From contig JAFYXI010000022.1 of the NCBI GenBank assembly GCA_017546245.1, positions 23,132 through 87,131 on the forward strand: 64,000 bases of DNA, in the 5' to 3' direction. The translations under genes and the position numbers were made by a program. This document shows, in pieces, positions 8,616-17,564 of this stretch. Position 1 is the stretch's first letter. Every line of letters begins with the position of its first letter. Source of the stretch: Clostridia bacterium. Its GTDB lineage: Bacteria; Bacillota; Clostridia; UBA1381; UBA9506. Below the pieces are notes generated by a model, which saw nothing but the letters and a program-made list of their open reading frames with translations, did no database searches and had not been told where the DNA came from.

Positions 8616-9644
8616 ATGAGAAAAGCTAACGAAAGAAAATACATAGGCCATCTTTCTCAGGTTGAAAGAATTGAAGAGCATATTTTAAAAGGCGGAAAAG
8701 GTGATGGAATGCGTCTTTTAGAAGTAAACAACGGTAACGGACTTGAATTTACAGTTTCATTGGACAGATGTGCTGATATATCGCGTTTAAGCTTTAAGGG
8801 AGTTAATTTTGGTTATTTTACCCCTTGCGGATATGTGGCTCCAAGTTATTATGATGCAGAAGGCTTTGGATTTTTAAAATCATTTACTGCAGGCTTTATG
8901 ACTACTTGCGGATTTAATAATGTTGGCGGTCCTTGTGAGGTTGATGGCGAAAAACTGCCTCAGCACGGCACAATTTCAAACACTCCGGCAGAAAACGTGA
9001 GTTATTGGACGGATGATAAAGGTCAGCATATAATTGCAGATATTCGCCAAGCTCAGCTTTTCGGCAATCAGTATTTACTAAGAAGAAAGATTGATTGCCC
9101 TAAAGGTGAAAACTATATTGATATAACTGATACAATAGTAAATGAAAGCGCACGTCCTGCGCCCGTGATGCTTTTATATCATTGCAATATAGGCTATCCG
9201 TTGCTTACAGAAAATGCAGAAATGTACATTCCGTCTGTTAAATGTGAGCCAAGCGGTGAGTGGGCAGCGCAAAATGTTGATACCTGGAATAAAATATTAG
9301 CTCCTCAGGAGGGCTTCGAAGAGCAATGCTATTTCCATAAGATAAAAGATGAAAACGGAAAAAGTTTTGGTGCAATATTTAATCCTGAAGAGGAGATGGG
9401 TGTTGCTATAGAATTTGATACAAACGAGCTTGACTGCTTAACAGAGTGGAAAATGATGGGTGAGATTGAGTATGTAATGGGCATCGAGCCGGGTAACTCA
9501 TATCCAATAGGAAGAGCCAGGGCTAAAGAAGATAACACACTTAAAATGCTGATGCCGGGCGAAGAAAAAACAGTAAAGCTAAGAGTGCGCATTATTGAAA
9601 ATGAAGAACAAGCAAAAGAATATAAGTCAAAAATTAGTCAATAA
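8616..9644 (+). CDS. DUF4432 family, aldose 1-epimerase-like protein
   Basis: A 342-residue soluble protein with the galactose-mutarotase-like fold signature of DUF4432: FTVSLDRCADISRLSFKG, FMTTCGFNNVGGPC, LPQHGTISNTPAENV and a C-terminal MGIEPGNSYP. Family members are thought to act on sugars as epimerases, but no substrate is established. It has no signal peptide, so it is cytosolic. An AAGGAG site precedes the ATG. It stands alone between two terminators, although it has no clear promoter of its own in the 20 bases after the prmA terminator; readthrough is possible. Confidence 0.8.
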   Translation: MRKANERKYIGHLSQVERIEEHILKGGKGDGMRLLEVNNGNGLEFTVSLDRCADISRLSFKGVNFGYFTPCGYVAPSYYDAEGFGFLKSFTAGFMTTCGFNNVGGPCEVDGEKLPQHGTISNTPAENVSYWTDDKGQHIIADIRQAQLFGNQYLLRRKIDCPKGENYIDITDTIVNESARPAPVMLLYHCNIGYPLLTENAEMYIPSVKCEPSGEWAAQNVDTWNKILAPQEGFEEQCYFHKIKDENGKSFGAIFNPEEEMGVAIEFDTNELDCLTEWKMMGEIEYVMGIEPGNSYPIGRARAKEDNTLKMLMPGEEKTVKLRVRIIENEEQAKEYKSKISQ

Positions 9645-9684
9645 AACCAAAAGAGTGCAGAAATTCTGCACTCTTTTGGTTTTT
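9643..9684. terminator. Bidirectional terminator
   Basis: A long perfect stem with arms built on ACCAAAAGAGTGCAGAA and its complement is flanked by A-run and T-run, and separates the convergent genes ending at 9644 and 9690. Confidence 0.85.
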
Positions 9685-9689
9685 GTGTT

Positions 9690-10166
9690 TTAATATCCAC
9701 GCATATTTCCGCGTGACCAATTCATGCCCATTCCTTGCTGCATATAGTTAGAGTTGTTTATATCATTAGACCAGGTCTGCATTGATGCGTCATTGCTGTT
9801 TTCAAAAGCAAGTCTTCCGTTTTGTCTTAAACGGCTTGCAGGTACTGTTGTTGTATTATAAAATGTTACAAATTTTACTGCATAAAGGTCGCACACAATA
9901 TATCGGTCATCAATTGGGTCGTAAAGACTTAAAAAATTAATGCCTGAAGAATATAAAATACCTTCACGAGTTTCTAATCTGTCTGTACCGATTAAAAAGT
10001 CTACAACCACATACTGACCTAAATTCTGTGAGAGTATTGATGCAAATGAACCGTAATAAACCTGAGAGTTGCTTTGAGGGTCTGCGATTTCACCGGCTGT
10101 ATCTGAAGGATTAACGTTTGCACGTCCGTTTGTATTTGGATTTATATTCATCATACCGTTTGCCAT
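9690..10166 (-). CDS. gerQ: Spore coat protein GerQ
   Basis: A 158-residue protein with the GerQ core: YYGSFASILSQNLGQYVVV, FLIGTDRLETREGILYSSG and RYIVCDLYAVKFVTFY. The N- and C-termini are low-complexity and rich in Asn, Gly and Met, as usual for GerQ. In Bacillus, GerQ is a coat protein cross-linked by transglutaminase and needed to place the cortex hydrolase CwlJ. Here the cwlJ-like gene is directly upstream, which supports the call. The start MANG at 10166 follows a GGTG site; a Met seven codons earlier is possible but less well placed. Confidence 0.88.
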   Translation of the reverse strand: MANGMMNINPNTNGRANVNPSDTAGEIADPQSNSQVYYGSFASILSQNLGQYVVVDFLIGTDRLETREGILYSSGINFLSLYDPIDDRYIVCDLYAVKFVTFYNTTTVPASRLRQNGRLAFENSNDASMQTWSNDINNSNYMQQGMGMNWSRGNMRGY

Positions 10167-10190
10167 ATGTATCACCATTCCTTTCAATTT

Positions 10191-10625
10191 TTATGTTCTG
10201 AAATATGCGTCTGTAGGATTATAAAAACAATGCTTGCCAATTTTGGTTACAAAGCTTCCGGTAATACCCGGAAAGTTTTGACGGCAAGAGGCAGAGTAGG
10301 GGTTATAAAACCACAAAGCCTGACCCAATGGGCTTAGTCTGTTGCCTGCAATTGCCCATGCGGCAATGTCCCAATGTATTTGTTCGGGATTCATATTGAA
10401 CAAATTCTGGGCGTTGTATCTGCCGTTTTCTGTTTCGGAGGCGCAAACAAACTGTCCGGGCTGAAAAATAATTTTTCTGATACTGCCCTGACCGACTCGT
10501 GCATATTCGCCTCCGGGTGCATAAACTCTGTTCATCACCACCGATGCAACCGCACGCATTCCGTTATCACCTTCGCCTCCTGCTTCGCATTTTATCAGTT
10601 TTGCCAGTAATTCCTGATCGGACAT
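10191..10625 (-). CDS. cwlJ: Spore cortex-lytic hydrolase CwlJ/SleB type
   Basis: A 144-residue SleB/CwlJ-family cell wall hydrolase without signal peptide or peptidoglycan-binding domain. The length equals that of CwlJ (about 142) rather than full SleB. The LIKCEAGGEGDNGMRAVA segment carries the presumed catalytic Glu. The ATG at 10625 follows CGGAGGTG by seven bases. It acts in cortex degradation during germination. Its gene and gerQ form a two-gene unit, matching the known GerQ dependence of CwlJ. Upstream, CATATAAT on the minus strand (10657-10664) resembles a sigma-E or sigma-A -10, but no good -35 accompanies it. Confidence 0.88.
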   Translation of the reverse strand: MSDQELLAKLIKCEAGGEGDNGMRAVASVVMNRVYAPGGEYARVGQGSIRKIIFQPGQFVCASETENGRYNAQNLFNMNPEQIHWDIAAWAIAGNRLSPLGQALWFYNPYSASCRQNFPGITGSFVTKIGKHCFYNPTDAYFRT

Positions 10626-10690
10626 TTTTTCACCTCCGTGATTTGCTGACAATAACATTATATGTGCAAAATAGCAATGTTGTTACTTAA

Positions 10691-10738
10691 AATAAAAAAT
10701 GCGTTTTCTATAGTGTAAAATATAGAAAACGCATTAAA
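10691..10738 (-). terminator. Terminator of nfeD-SPFH operon
   Basis: Perfect stem AATGCGTTTTCTATA with its complement; read on the minus strand it is followed by TTTTTTATTT. Confidence 0.8.
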
Positions 10739-10754
10739 ATTTTTTTAATATTTA

Positions 10755-11648
10755 TTATTCTGTTTTATCGGTCATAAGCTCTTTTAGTGATGTAGCAAGT
10801 CCTGCCAAACCCTGAATTTCAGATGGTATAATAATTTTTGTTGCTTTGCCGTCTGCGATTTTTTCAAAGGCTTCTAAGCTTTTTAAAGCAACAACGGCTT
10901 CTGACGGTTTAGCCTCGTTTATCATTTTAATACCTTCAGCAATAGCCTTTTGTACTTCTAAAATAGCCTGAGCCTCGCCCTCAGCTTCTTTTATGTGTGC
11001 AACTCTCTGTGCCTCAGCACGTAAAATTTCAGATTCTTTTTCACCCTCGGCTACTAAAATCGCAGAGCGTTTTTCGCCTTCTGCACGAAGTATGGATTCA
11101 CGTCGTTCGCGTTCGGCCTTCATCTGTCGCTCCATCGAATCCTGAATTTCACGGGGCGGTAAAATGTTTTTAAGCTCAACTCGATTAACTTTAATTCCCC
11201 ACGGGTCGGTTGCCTCGTCTAATATCGAACGCATTTTGGTATTTATTAAATCTCTCGATGTAAGTGTCTGGTCAAGCTCTAACTCACCGATGATGTTACG
11301 CAGAGTGGTGGCAGTAAGATTTTCAATTGCAGAAAGAGGGGCATCTACACCGTATGTGAACAGTTTAGGGTCGGTTATCTGAAAAAACACAACTGTGTCG
11401 ATCTGCATGGTAACATTATCTTTTGTTATAACCGGCTGAGGTTTAAAATCTACAACCTGTTCTTTTAATGATACTATTTTTGCAACCCTGTCAATAAACG
11501 GAATTTTAACGTGAAGTCCAACGCTCCATGTCTGATTATATGCTCCTAAACGCTCTGTTACAAATGCGCTTGCCTGAGGAACAATTTTAATGTTAGTAAT
11601 CAAAAGAAAAATTGCAATAACTACGATAGCAAGAAAAAAGTATAACAT
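10755..11648 (-). CDS. SPFH/band 7 (stomatin-like) membrane protein
   Basis: A 297-residue protein with an N-terminal membrane helix (residues 2-19), an SPFH/band-7 domain (about 20-180: IVPQASAFVTERLG, DTVVFFQITDP, IGELELDQTLTSRD) and a charged coiled-coil tail rich in repeated AEGEK units. These features match the QmcA/paraslipin group, which forms oligomeric membrane scaffolds. The NfeD partner is encoded five bases upstream, the usual arrangement. The exact role, membrane microdomains or protease regulation, is not known. Confidence 0.88.
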   Translation of the reverse strand: MLYFFLAIVVIAIFLLITNIKIVPQASAFVTERLGAYNQTWSVGLHVKIPFIDRVAKIVSLKEQVVDFKPQPVITKDNVTMQIDTVVFFQITDPKLFTYGVDAPLSAIENLTATTLRNIIGELELDQTLTSRDLINTKMRSILDEATDPWGIKVNRVELKNILPPREIQDSMERQMKAERERRESILRAEGEKRSAILVAEGEKESEILRAEAQRVAHIKEAEGEAQAILEVQKAIAEGIKMINEAKPSEAVVALKSLEAFEKIADGKATKIIIPSEIQGLAGLATSLKELMTDKTE

Positions 11649-11652
11649 AACA

Positions 11653-12120
11653 TTAGTCCTCCTTAATATTATTTACTGATTCAACAATCAGTTTAACACC
11701 TTGAATATCTTTAATGATTACATGTTTATTTTCGTTAATTATAGTGCCGTCAGCAGAACGTGCAGTCCATAATTGTTCTAAAACACGAACCTGACCTTGC
11801 GCTGTCTGATTGTTAATTGTTTGTGTAACTATTGCCCGTTCGCCTATAACTCTGTCTGCATTGGTTCTTTCTGCTTTTTTATTAACCAATTTTTCAGATA
11901 GTGGTTTTGTAGCCAGAACCAAAACCCCCGATGCTGCAATAAAAATCAAAATCTGCAGCCATACAGCACCGCCAAAAACAGCAACAATCATTGCTAAAAT
12001 TGCTCCGACTGCAAACCAAATTGAAATCAGAGTGGTGCTTAATGCCTCTGCTGTAAAAAATGCAATTGCCAAAACCAGCCACACTATTGCAGCTGAATTC
12101 GTTAAAAACGCATCCCACAT
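11653..12120 (-). CDS. NfeD-like membrane protein
   Basis: A 155-residue NfeD protein: two to three membrane helices in residues 10-75 (including FWLVLAIAFFTAE-like and WLQILIFIAASGVLVLA-type segments) followed by a small C-terminal OB-fold domain (about 90-150). The ATG at 12120 follows AAAGGAGAG; the frame is open for a further 327 bases upstream, but that part has no start signal and reads through the promoter. It is cotranscribed with the SPFH gene, its usual partner. Confidence 0.85.
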   Translation of the reverse strand: MWDAFLTNSAAIVWLVLAIAFFTAEALSTTLISIWFAVGAILAMIVAVFGGAVWLQILIFIAASGVLVLATKPLSEKLVNKKAERTNADRVIGERAIVTQTINNQTAQGQVRVLEQLWTARSADGTIINENKHVIIKDIQGVKLIVESVNNIKED

Positions 12121-12160
12121 AAAAATCTCTCCTTTCATATGCAGATAAAAGTATATATTA

Positions 12161-12169
12161 ATTATATCA
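12161..12169 (-). promoter_or_regulatory. Extended -10 element of nfeD operon
   Basis: TGATATAAT on the minus strand, 41 bases upstream of the NfeD start. There is no clear -35, but an extended -10 can suffice. Confidence 0.4.
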
Positions 12170-12248
12170 CATAATATTAAAAAATACCAGTATTTTTTTG
12201 CATTCAAATACGCATATCCGGTTAAACTCAAGTAAGAGGTGAGTGCAG

Positions 12249-12995
12249 ATGAAAAAAAGAATTTTGTTGGTTTTAACTGTCGGGCTTTTATTGTGTTCGT
12301 GTTCAGCGAAGAACGAAAATAAAGAACAAATTCCGACAGAAATTTCGGTAATAAAAAATCATTTTTCATCAATTTATAAGATGGTACTCGCAAACAAAAA
12401 CAACAAAGAATATTTGCAAACAAACGAAGATGGTGTCGTTGCTGCATCTGTCGGTATTTCTTTATCTGTGAGTGATTCTGAAAATCAAATTATAAACTTT
12501 GACAGAAATTATTATTATATAAAAGAGTGTTTAAAGGCTATGGAAAATATAAGAGTGTTATTATCGGATGACGGCATAGAAGCAGAGTTGATTACCGGAC
12601 TCGATAACACAGTAAATAAAATGGTTCACTATATGAATAAAAATAACGGATACGAAACTATGCGAGCTGCAAATGACGGAATATATGTAATAGGTGCAAT
12701 TTTACAGCATTACGAAAACAATAGCAGAGTAGATATGCTAAAACTTGAATATTGTTTAAATCTCATTGAAATAGAATCAGAAAATAAAGAAAAACTGATT
12801 GATGCCGTAGAACTTACGAAAACAGTAGTGCCGGAAATATGTACATCTGATGATGAAAAACATAAATACCGTGAACAAATACTAAAAAGCCTTGAATCAA
12901 TAAAATCTGCGTCTGTGTATTCTGATAGTCGTTTGATAAAAATGAAAGTGGCAATTATGCGCGAGAATTTAAAGAAAATTACAGCTTTAGAATAA
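12249..12995 (+). CDS. Predicted lipoprotein of unknown function
   Basis: A 248-residue secreted protein. The N-terminus MKKRILLVLTVGLLLCSCSAK is a lipoprotein signal with a lipobox-like LCSC. The mature part is charged and mostly helical with no motif I recognise. The ATG at 12249 follows AAGAGGTGAG; an in-frame GTG at 12243 overlaps that site. It is divergent from nfeD. Nothing in the context points to a function. Confidence 0.7.
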   Translation: MKKRILLVLTVGLLLCSCSAKNENKEQIPTEISVIKNHFSSIYKMVLANKNNKEYLQTNEDGVVAASVGISLSVSDSENQIINFDRNYYYIKECLKAMENIRVLLSDDGIEAELITGLDNTVNKMVHYMNKNNGYETMRAANDGIYVIGAILQHYENNSRVDMLKLEYCLNLIEIESENKEKLIDAVELTKTVVPEICTSDDEKHKYREQILKSLESIKSASVYSDSRLIKMKVAIMRENLKKITALE

Positions 12996-13048
12996 AAAAA
13001 TTAAATATGCACAAGCTATGTAAAACATATAATAGGAGGATTTTTACT

Positions 13049-13228
13049 ATGTCAAATGTAAAAAAGAACGACAGACCATTAGCAGGCGTTATGTGCACGG
13101 TAACAAATTGCGAATATCATGGTGAAAGTAACGAATGCGATGCGACAAGCATTGAGGTTTGTACATGCGACCCTGTGCAGCAATGCTCGGTGCAATGTAA
13201 AACCTTTAAGCCGAAAGCCGGCAGATAA
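13049..13228 (+). CDS. DUF1540 Cys-rich small protein
   Basis: A 59-residue protein with six or more cysteines: VMCTVTNCEYHGESNECDA followed by VCTCDPVQQCSVQC. The CTVTNCxYH start and the spacing are typical of DUF1540, a family of small, probably metal-binding proteins common in Clostridia. The ATG at 13049 is supported by AGGAGG at 13034-13039. A terminator follows immediately. Function unknown. Confidence 0.85.
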   Translation: MSNVKKNDRPLAGVMCTVTNCEYHGESNECDATSIEVCTCDPVQQCSVQCKTFKPKAGR

Positions 13229-13236
13229 TCAAAAGC

Positions 13237-13267
13237 AAAAGAGAAGTTTTAAGCTTCTCTTTTTTTA
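13237..13267 (+). terminator. Intrinsic terminator
   Basis: AAAGAGAAG / CTTCTCTTT stem followed by seven T residues, just after the DUF1540 gene. Confidence 0.8.
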
Positions 13268-13300
13268 TGTTAAAAATAGAATACAAATACATAATCGTGG

Positions 13301-13330
13301 TTGACAAAACAAACTGATAAATGGTATAAT
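13301..13330 (+). promoter_or_regulatory. Promoter of rsmE-glyA region
   Basis: Consensus TTGACA at 13301-13306 and TATAAT at 13325-13330, 18 bases apart, with an extended TGG before the -10. Confidence 0.8.
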
Positions 13331-13378
13331 TAATTGGTATAGTGTTTTTTGTAAAACATAAGAGAAAAAGGTGATATT

Positions 13379-14116
13379 TTGCCGAAATTTTTTATAGATA
13401 AAGAGTCTGTAAATAATAATAAAGCCAAAATCTGCGGCGGTGATGTAACTCACATTGCAAAGGTTTTAAGATTGCCTGTTGGCAGCAATGTTACTCTTTG
13501 CGATGGTGATGGAACTGACTACGAGGCTCAAATTACAGAAATAAGAAAAGATGCAGTTATGCTCGATATAATAAGCACGTGCATATGCGATACAGAACCG
13601 AAGGTTAAGGTTACGTTATTTCAGGGCATACCCAAAGCATCAAAAATGGAATATATAATTCAAAAATGTACAGAGCTTGGTGTTATAAGTATCGTTCCGG
13701 TTATGACTAAAAGAACAGTAGTTAAACTTGAAAATGCACAAGCCGAAAAGAAAAAGCTTGAACGATGGAATAAAATATCGGCAGAGGCTGTTAAGCAATG
13801 TGGACGAGGGTATATTCCAAAAGTATGTGATGTAGCAGAAATAAACAGTATTTCAGCAAAAGATTTTGATTTGCTTTTAGTTGCATATGAAGAAGAAACG
13901 GATATTTCGCTTAAATCTGTTCTTAAAAACAACAACGAGGCAAAAAACATAGGTATAGTAATAGGACCAGAAGGTGGTCTTGAAAAAAGCGAGGTTGAGC
14001 ATCTGATAAAATCAGGTGCAAAAAGTGTAACGTTAGGCAAACGCATTTTAAGAACCGAAACAGCAGGACATACAGTTTTAACCGCTGTTCTATACGAGCT
14101 GGGCGAACTGGAATAA
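13379..14116 (+). CDS. rsmE: 16S rRNA m3U1498 methyltransferase
   Basis: A 245-residue SPOUT-class methyltransferase that modifies U1498 of 16S rRNA. The C-terminal knot carries GIVIGPEGGLEKSEVEHL and LGKRILRTETAGHTVL, both diagnostic. The start is TTG at 13379, four bases after AAAAGGTGAT; no better start exists. It is followed by a membrane protein gene and glyA on the same strand and probably shares their transcript. Confidence 0.92.
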   Translation: MPKFFIDKESVNNNKAKICGGDVTHIAKVLRLPVGSNVTLCDGDGTDYEAQITEIRKDAVMLDIISTCICDTEPKVKVTLFQGIPKASKMEYIIQKCTELGVISIVPVMTKRTVVKLENAQAEKKKLERWNKISAEAVKQCGRGYIPKVCDVAEINSISAKDFDLLLVAYEEETDISLKSVLKNNNEAKNIGIVIGPEGGLEKSEVEHLIKSGAKSVTLGKRILRTETAGHTVLTAVLYELGELE

Positions 14117-14165
14117 CTTAAGTTTTTAAAAAAATTTACTATAAACATTTTAGGAGAGTGTTATT

Positions 14166-14639
14166 ATGACAAACGAAATTACAAAAGAAAGAAAAGAACA
14201 GCTATCTAACAGACTGGTACTTAACTTCGGCATTTTACTTGCAGCAGCACTTATTTTGCTTTATGTAAATAATGCATTAAGAAGCGGCGGAGTATATGCC
14301 GGTGTTACTTATACGATATTGCTTATCTTAGGTATTATCGGCGCAATCGGTGCTGTAGGATTTTTTGTGCTCGGAAAAGTAAAATATCCTAAACTTAAAA
14401 ATTACAGTGCTATTTTTCTTGGCGAGTTTGTTATCTGCGCTATGCTTTATGCAGCTAAACTTTCGTTTATTCCCGGTTACGGCAATATCGAAGCTGTAAT
14501 TGCTGTATATGTTGCGATGGCTGTTTATTTTATCATTATGGCTATTTACACGAGCATCATGGTTAACAAGCCTATTGCTAAAGAAATTGAAGTAAGCGAC
14601 ACAAAATCAAAGCGCAAAGGCAAGAAAAAAAGAAAATAA
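14166..14639 (+). CDS. Hypothetical four-helix membrane protein
   Basis: A 157-residue protein with four hydrophobic segments at about residues 21-38, 47-70, 83-97 and 108-130, and a strongly basic C-terminal tail ([11 protein letters not shown]). A TTAGGAGAG site lies nine bases before the ATG. I do not recognise the family. The position between rsmE and glyA suggests cotranscription but says nothing firm about function. Confidence 0.65.
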   Translation: MTNEITKERKEQLSNRLVLNFGILLAAALILLYVNNALRSGGVYAGVTYTILLILGIIGAIGAVGFFVLGKVKYPKLKNYSAIFLGEFVICAMLYAAKLSFIPGYGNIEAVIAVYVAMAVYFIIMAIYTSIMVNKPIAKEIEVSDTKSKRKGKKKRK

Positions 14640-14680
14640 TAAAAAATAGACATATAGTATTACAAAGGAGATTTATTTAC

Positions 14681-15919
14681 ATGTTTGATTTAGAATGCGT
14701 AAAAAGTATTGACCCTGAAATAGTAGAGGTCATTGAAAAAGAAGTGGATCGTCAGAATCGCAATATTGAGCTTATTGCATCAGAAAACTGTGTAACCCCT
14801 GCCGTTATGGCAGCAATGGGTTCGCCGCTTACAAATAAATATGCCGAAGGATATCCGGGCAAACGTTATTATGGCGGTTGCGAGGTTGTAGACGTTGCAG
14901 AAAGCCTTGCCATTGAGCGCGCTAAAGAGCTTTTTGGTGCAGATCACGCAAATGTTCAGCCACACTCCGGCGCACAGGCTAACCTGGCTGTATTTTTTGC
15001 GGCATTAAAACCCGGCGATACTGTACTTAGTATGAATTTATCACACGGCGGTCACTTATCACACGGAAGCCCTGTAAATATTTCAGGTAAGTATTTCAAC
15101 ATAATTCCTTATGGTGTAAGCGAAAAAACCGAAATGATTGACTATGACGAAGTTCGCCGTCTTGCAATTGAAAACAAGCCTAAGCTTATTCTGGCAGGCG
15201 CAAGTGCATATTCAAGAACAATTGACTTCGAAAAATTTGCAGAAATCGCAAAAGAAGTTGGCGCATATTTTATGGTAGATATGGCACATATCGCTGGCTT
15301 GGTTGCAGCAGGATTGCATCCAAATCCTGTACCGTATGCTGATTTTGTAACTACTACAACACATAAGACTCTTCGTGGACCTCGCGGTGGCTTGATTCTT
15401 TGCAAAGAAGAACATGCTCAGATGATTAATAAAGCTGTATTCCCCGGAATCCAGGGTGGTCCGCTTATGCATGTAATAGCTGCAAAAGCTGTATGCTTTA
15501 AAGAAGCATTAAGCGATGAGTTTAAAGAATATCAGAAGCAGGTTGTTAAAAACGCAGCGGCATTGTCTAAAGCTCTTATAGATGAAGGCTTTAAAATTGT
15601 ATCAGGCGGTACTGACAACCACTTGATGCTTGTTGATTTAACAAATATGGATGTAACAGGTAAAGATGCGGAAAAAATGCTCGATGAAGTACGCATTACC
15701 GTAAATAAAAATACCATTCCTCTTGAAACAAGAAGCCCGTTTGTAACCAGCGGTATACGTATCGGTACACCTGCATCTACAACTCGCGGAATGAAAGAAG
15801 ATGACATGGTAGAAATCGCAAAGCTTATAAAAATGACCTTGTCTGATTTCGAAGGCAATAAAGAAGAGGTTGCAAAACGTGTAGAAGCACTTTGCTCAAA
15901 ATATCCGCTTTATCGATGA
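14681..15919 (+). CDS. glyA: Serine hydroxymethyltransferase
   Basis: A 412-residue PLP enzyme converting serine and tetrahydrofolate to glycine and methylene-tetrahydrofolate. Motifs visible: [13 protein letters not shown] near the N-terminus, [25 protein letters not shown], and the PLP lysine in [15 protein letters not shown] (about residue 228). Full length. AAAGGAGAT precedes the ATG. Confidence 0.96.
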   Translation: MFDLECVKSIDPEIVEVIEKEVDRQNRNIELIASENCVTPAVMAAMGSPLTNKYAEGYPGKRYYGGCEVVDVAESLAIERAKELFGADHANVQPHSGAQANLAVFFAALKPGDTVLSMNLSHGGHLSHGSPVNISGKYFNIIPYGVSEKTEMIDYDEVRRLAIENKPKLILAGASAYSRTIDFEKFAEIAKEVGAYFMVDMAHIAGLVAAGLHPNPVPYADFVTTTTHKTLRGPRGGLILCKEEHAQMINKAVFPGIQGGPLMHVIAAKAVCFKEALSDEFKEYQKQVVKNAAALSKALIDEGFKIVSGGTDNHLMLVDLTNMDVTGKDAEKMLDEVRITVNKNTIPLETRSPFVTSGIRIGTPASTTRGMKEDDMVEIAKLIKMTLSDFEGNKEEVAKRVEALCSKYPLYR

Positions 15920-15950
15920 TTAAACCAAGTAAAAATAAGGAGGAATAAAG

Positions 15951-16196
15951 ATGGCAAAAGGAATGTCCGTATATTATAATGCATTTGGTGTTTTTAAAAA
16001 GAAATTATCAAAAAAGTTAAACGACGACGATGTGGCATCGCTTAAGCTTGCAGGCATAGCTTCGGGTGTTTTGCTAATGTCATTCATTCCCGATTTTACT
16101 AAAAAATTAAGAACTTTACTTTTGGTTATAAGCATTATATTAATAATCCCGACAATTATTAAAGTCATAAAGCTTTTGAGTGATATGTTAAAATAA
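15951..16196 (+). CDS. Small membrane protein
   Basis: An 81-residue protein with a charged N-terminal third and two hydrophobic stretches (about residues 32-47 and 52-72). AAGGAGGAAT lies just upstream of the ATG, so expression is likely. It follows glyA after 31 bases. No family recognised. Confidence 0.6.
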   Translation: MAKGMSVYYNAFGVFKKKLSKKLNDDDVASLKLAGIASGVLLMSFIPDFTKKLRTLLLVISIILIIPTIIKVIKLLSDMLK

Positions 16197-16383
16197 TATT
16201 ATAATTTTAAATAATCCAAAAAATTCCAAAAATATGCAAAGTCATTTTTAATTGGTTTTGCAGTTTTTGGGATTTTTATTGTTAACATATTTCGCTGAAA
16301 TAGGTTTCGTTTTTTATATGTCGGTTATGCTGTAGCTTTTAAAACTTTTAGGTTTCTATATGCACAATAATCATAATTTTATG

Positions 16384-16412
16384 TTTACAAACAGATTAAT
16401 TTATGATATACT
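16384..16412 (+). promoter_or_regulatory. Promoter of cohesin/dockerin operon
   Basis: TTTACA at 16384-16389 and TATACT at 16407-16412, 17 bases apart, with extended TGA before the -10. It lies 50 bases upstream of the first secreted-protein gene. Confidence 0.7.
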
Positions 16413-16461
16413 ATATTTTGGTATATTAGATGTTTTGTATGTATTTTAAGGAAGTGTTTTG

Positions 16462-17505
16462 ATGCGTAAAATTTTATCCCTAATTTTAGCGTTGTTTATT
16501 TGTATTAACATAACAGCATATGCTGAAAATACAGCTTTAAAAATATCCTGCACACAAAATGATACGGGTTATTCGGTTAGCGTGTCAATAAGCGGCAATC
16601 CGGGGATTTGTGCCGGCTCGTTCGAAATTGAGTATGATAGCACAGCTTTTAAAATAAGCGATTTGGTTAGCGAAGAGGTCATAGGTAATGCGATGGCGGT
16701 AGTTAATGAAAATTTTAAAGAAAATCAGGCTAAGGTTACATTTATGTCTCTTTCGCCCATCAGCGCAGACGGTGAGGTAATAAGTTTTAATATATCTCCT
16801 GAAACAGAAAGTGCCTATACTAAAATAGAAATTAAAAATTTGTTGCTTGCCGATGCAAACGAAAATCAAATAGTCTGTGATGTATTTAATGCTGAAATCG
16901 GAGAAAAAACAGAACCAAAAGAAGAGTTGCCTGAAACCTCTGAGGATATAGTTTCGGATATTCACATAAACACCGGTTCATCGGGAGGAAGTAAAAAAAC
17001 AGATAAATCAACGAAGCAGGAATATACTTTTGAACAAAGAATTGCCGATGTAATTCTTTTGCAGATTGATAACTGTTATGCTTCGGCTTATGGCGTAAGA
17101 AAGTCGATAGACGAAAACAACGACAAAGTAGTTCCTTACATCAGTCACGACCGCACTTTAGTTCCTTTAAGATTTATAGCTGAAACTCTTGGGGCAGATG
17201 TTTTATGGGAAAACGGATGGAATGGTTGCGTAATAAAAAAAAGCGATAAAGAAATAAAAATTACATTTGGTTCAAATGAATTTACAGTAAACGGAAAAAC
17301 CATAATTTATGATGCTCCTATCGAAGTTGTCGAAGAAAGAACGATGGTGCCCATAAGATTAATTTCGGAAGAATTAGACTGTAATGTTTATTGGCAGAAC
17401 AAAAACAGAGCAGTTGTTATTTCGCCGTTAACGAATCCGTGGAAAGAATCTGCTCAAACAGAAAAAACAGCACTTTTAAAAATGCTTGAACTTATAAAAA
17501 AATAA
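16462..17505 (+). CDS. Secreted protein: cohesin-like plus CuAO_N1 stalk domain
   Basis: A 347-residue secreted protein. Residues 1-21 are a signal peptide. Residues about 24-145 form a cohesin-like beta-sandwich: the stretch GICAGSFEIEYDSTAFKISDL corresponds to the cohesin strand-turn pattern G-x-x-x-F-x-I-x-Y-D (given here in two parts, GICAGSFEIEYDS then TAFKISDL). A polar linker follows (146-190). Residues 195-322 are a copper-amine-oxidase N1-type stalk domain with two repeats, RTLVPLRFIAETLGADV and RTMVPIRLISEELDCNV. Such domains bind cell-surface or matrix components. The ATG at 16462 follows AAGGAAGTG by seven bases. It is the first gene of a four-gene operon. No catalytic domain. Confidence 0.8.
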   Translation: MRKILSLILALFICINITAYAENTALKISCTQNDTGYSVSVSISGNPGICAGSFEIEYDSTAFKISDLVSEEVIGNAMAVVNENFKENQAKVTFMSLSPISADGEVISFNISPETESAYTKIEIKNLLLADANENQIVCDVFNAEIGEKTEPKEELPETSEDIVSDIHINTGSSGGSKKTDKSTKQEYTFEQRIADVILLQIDNCYASAYGVRKSIDENNDKVVPYISHDRTLVPLRFIAETLGADVLWENGWNGCVIKKSDKEIKITFGSNEFTVNGKTIIYDAPIEVVEERTMVPIRLISEELDCNVYWQNKNRAVVISPLTNPWKESAQTEKTALLKMLELIKK

Positions 17506-17564
17506 CGCGATGCGTTTTTAAATATATTTAATATTAAAATATTAAATTAAAGGGGATGATTTTA

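Noticed and set aside
12121..12447. Long N-terminal extension of the NfeD-like protein
   Set aside because: It covers the promoter and part of the divergent lipoprotein gene; ATG 12120 has a clear AAAGGAG.
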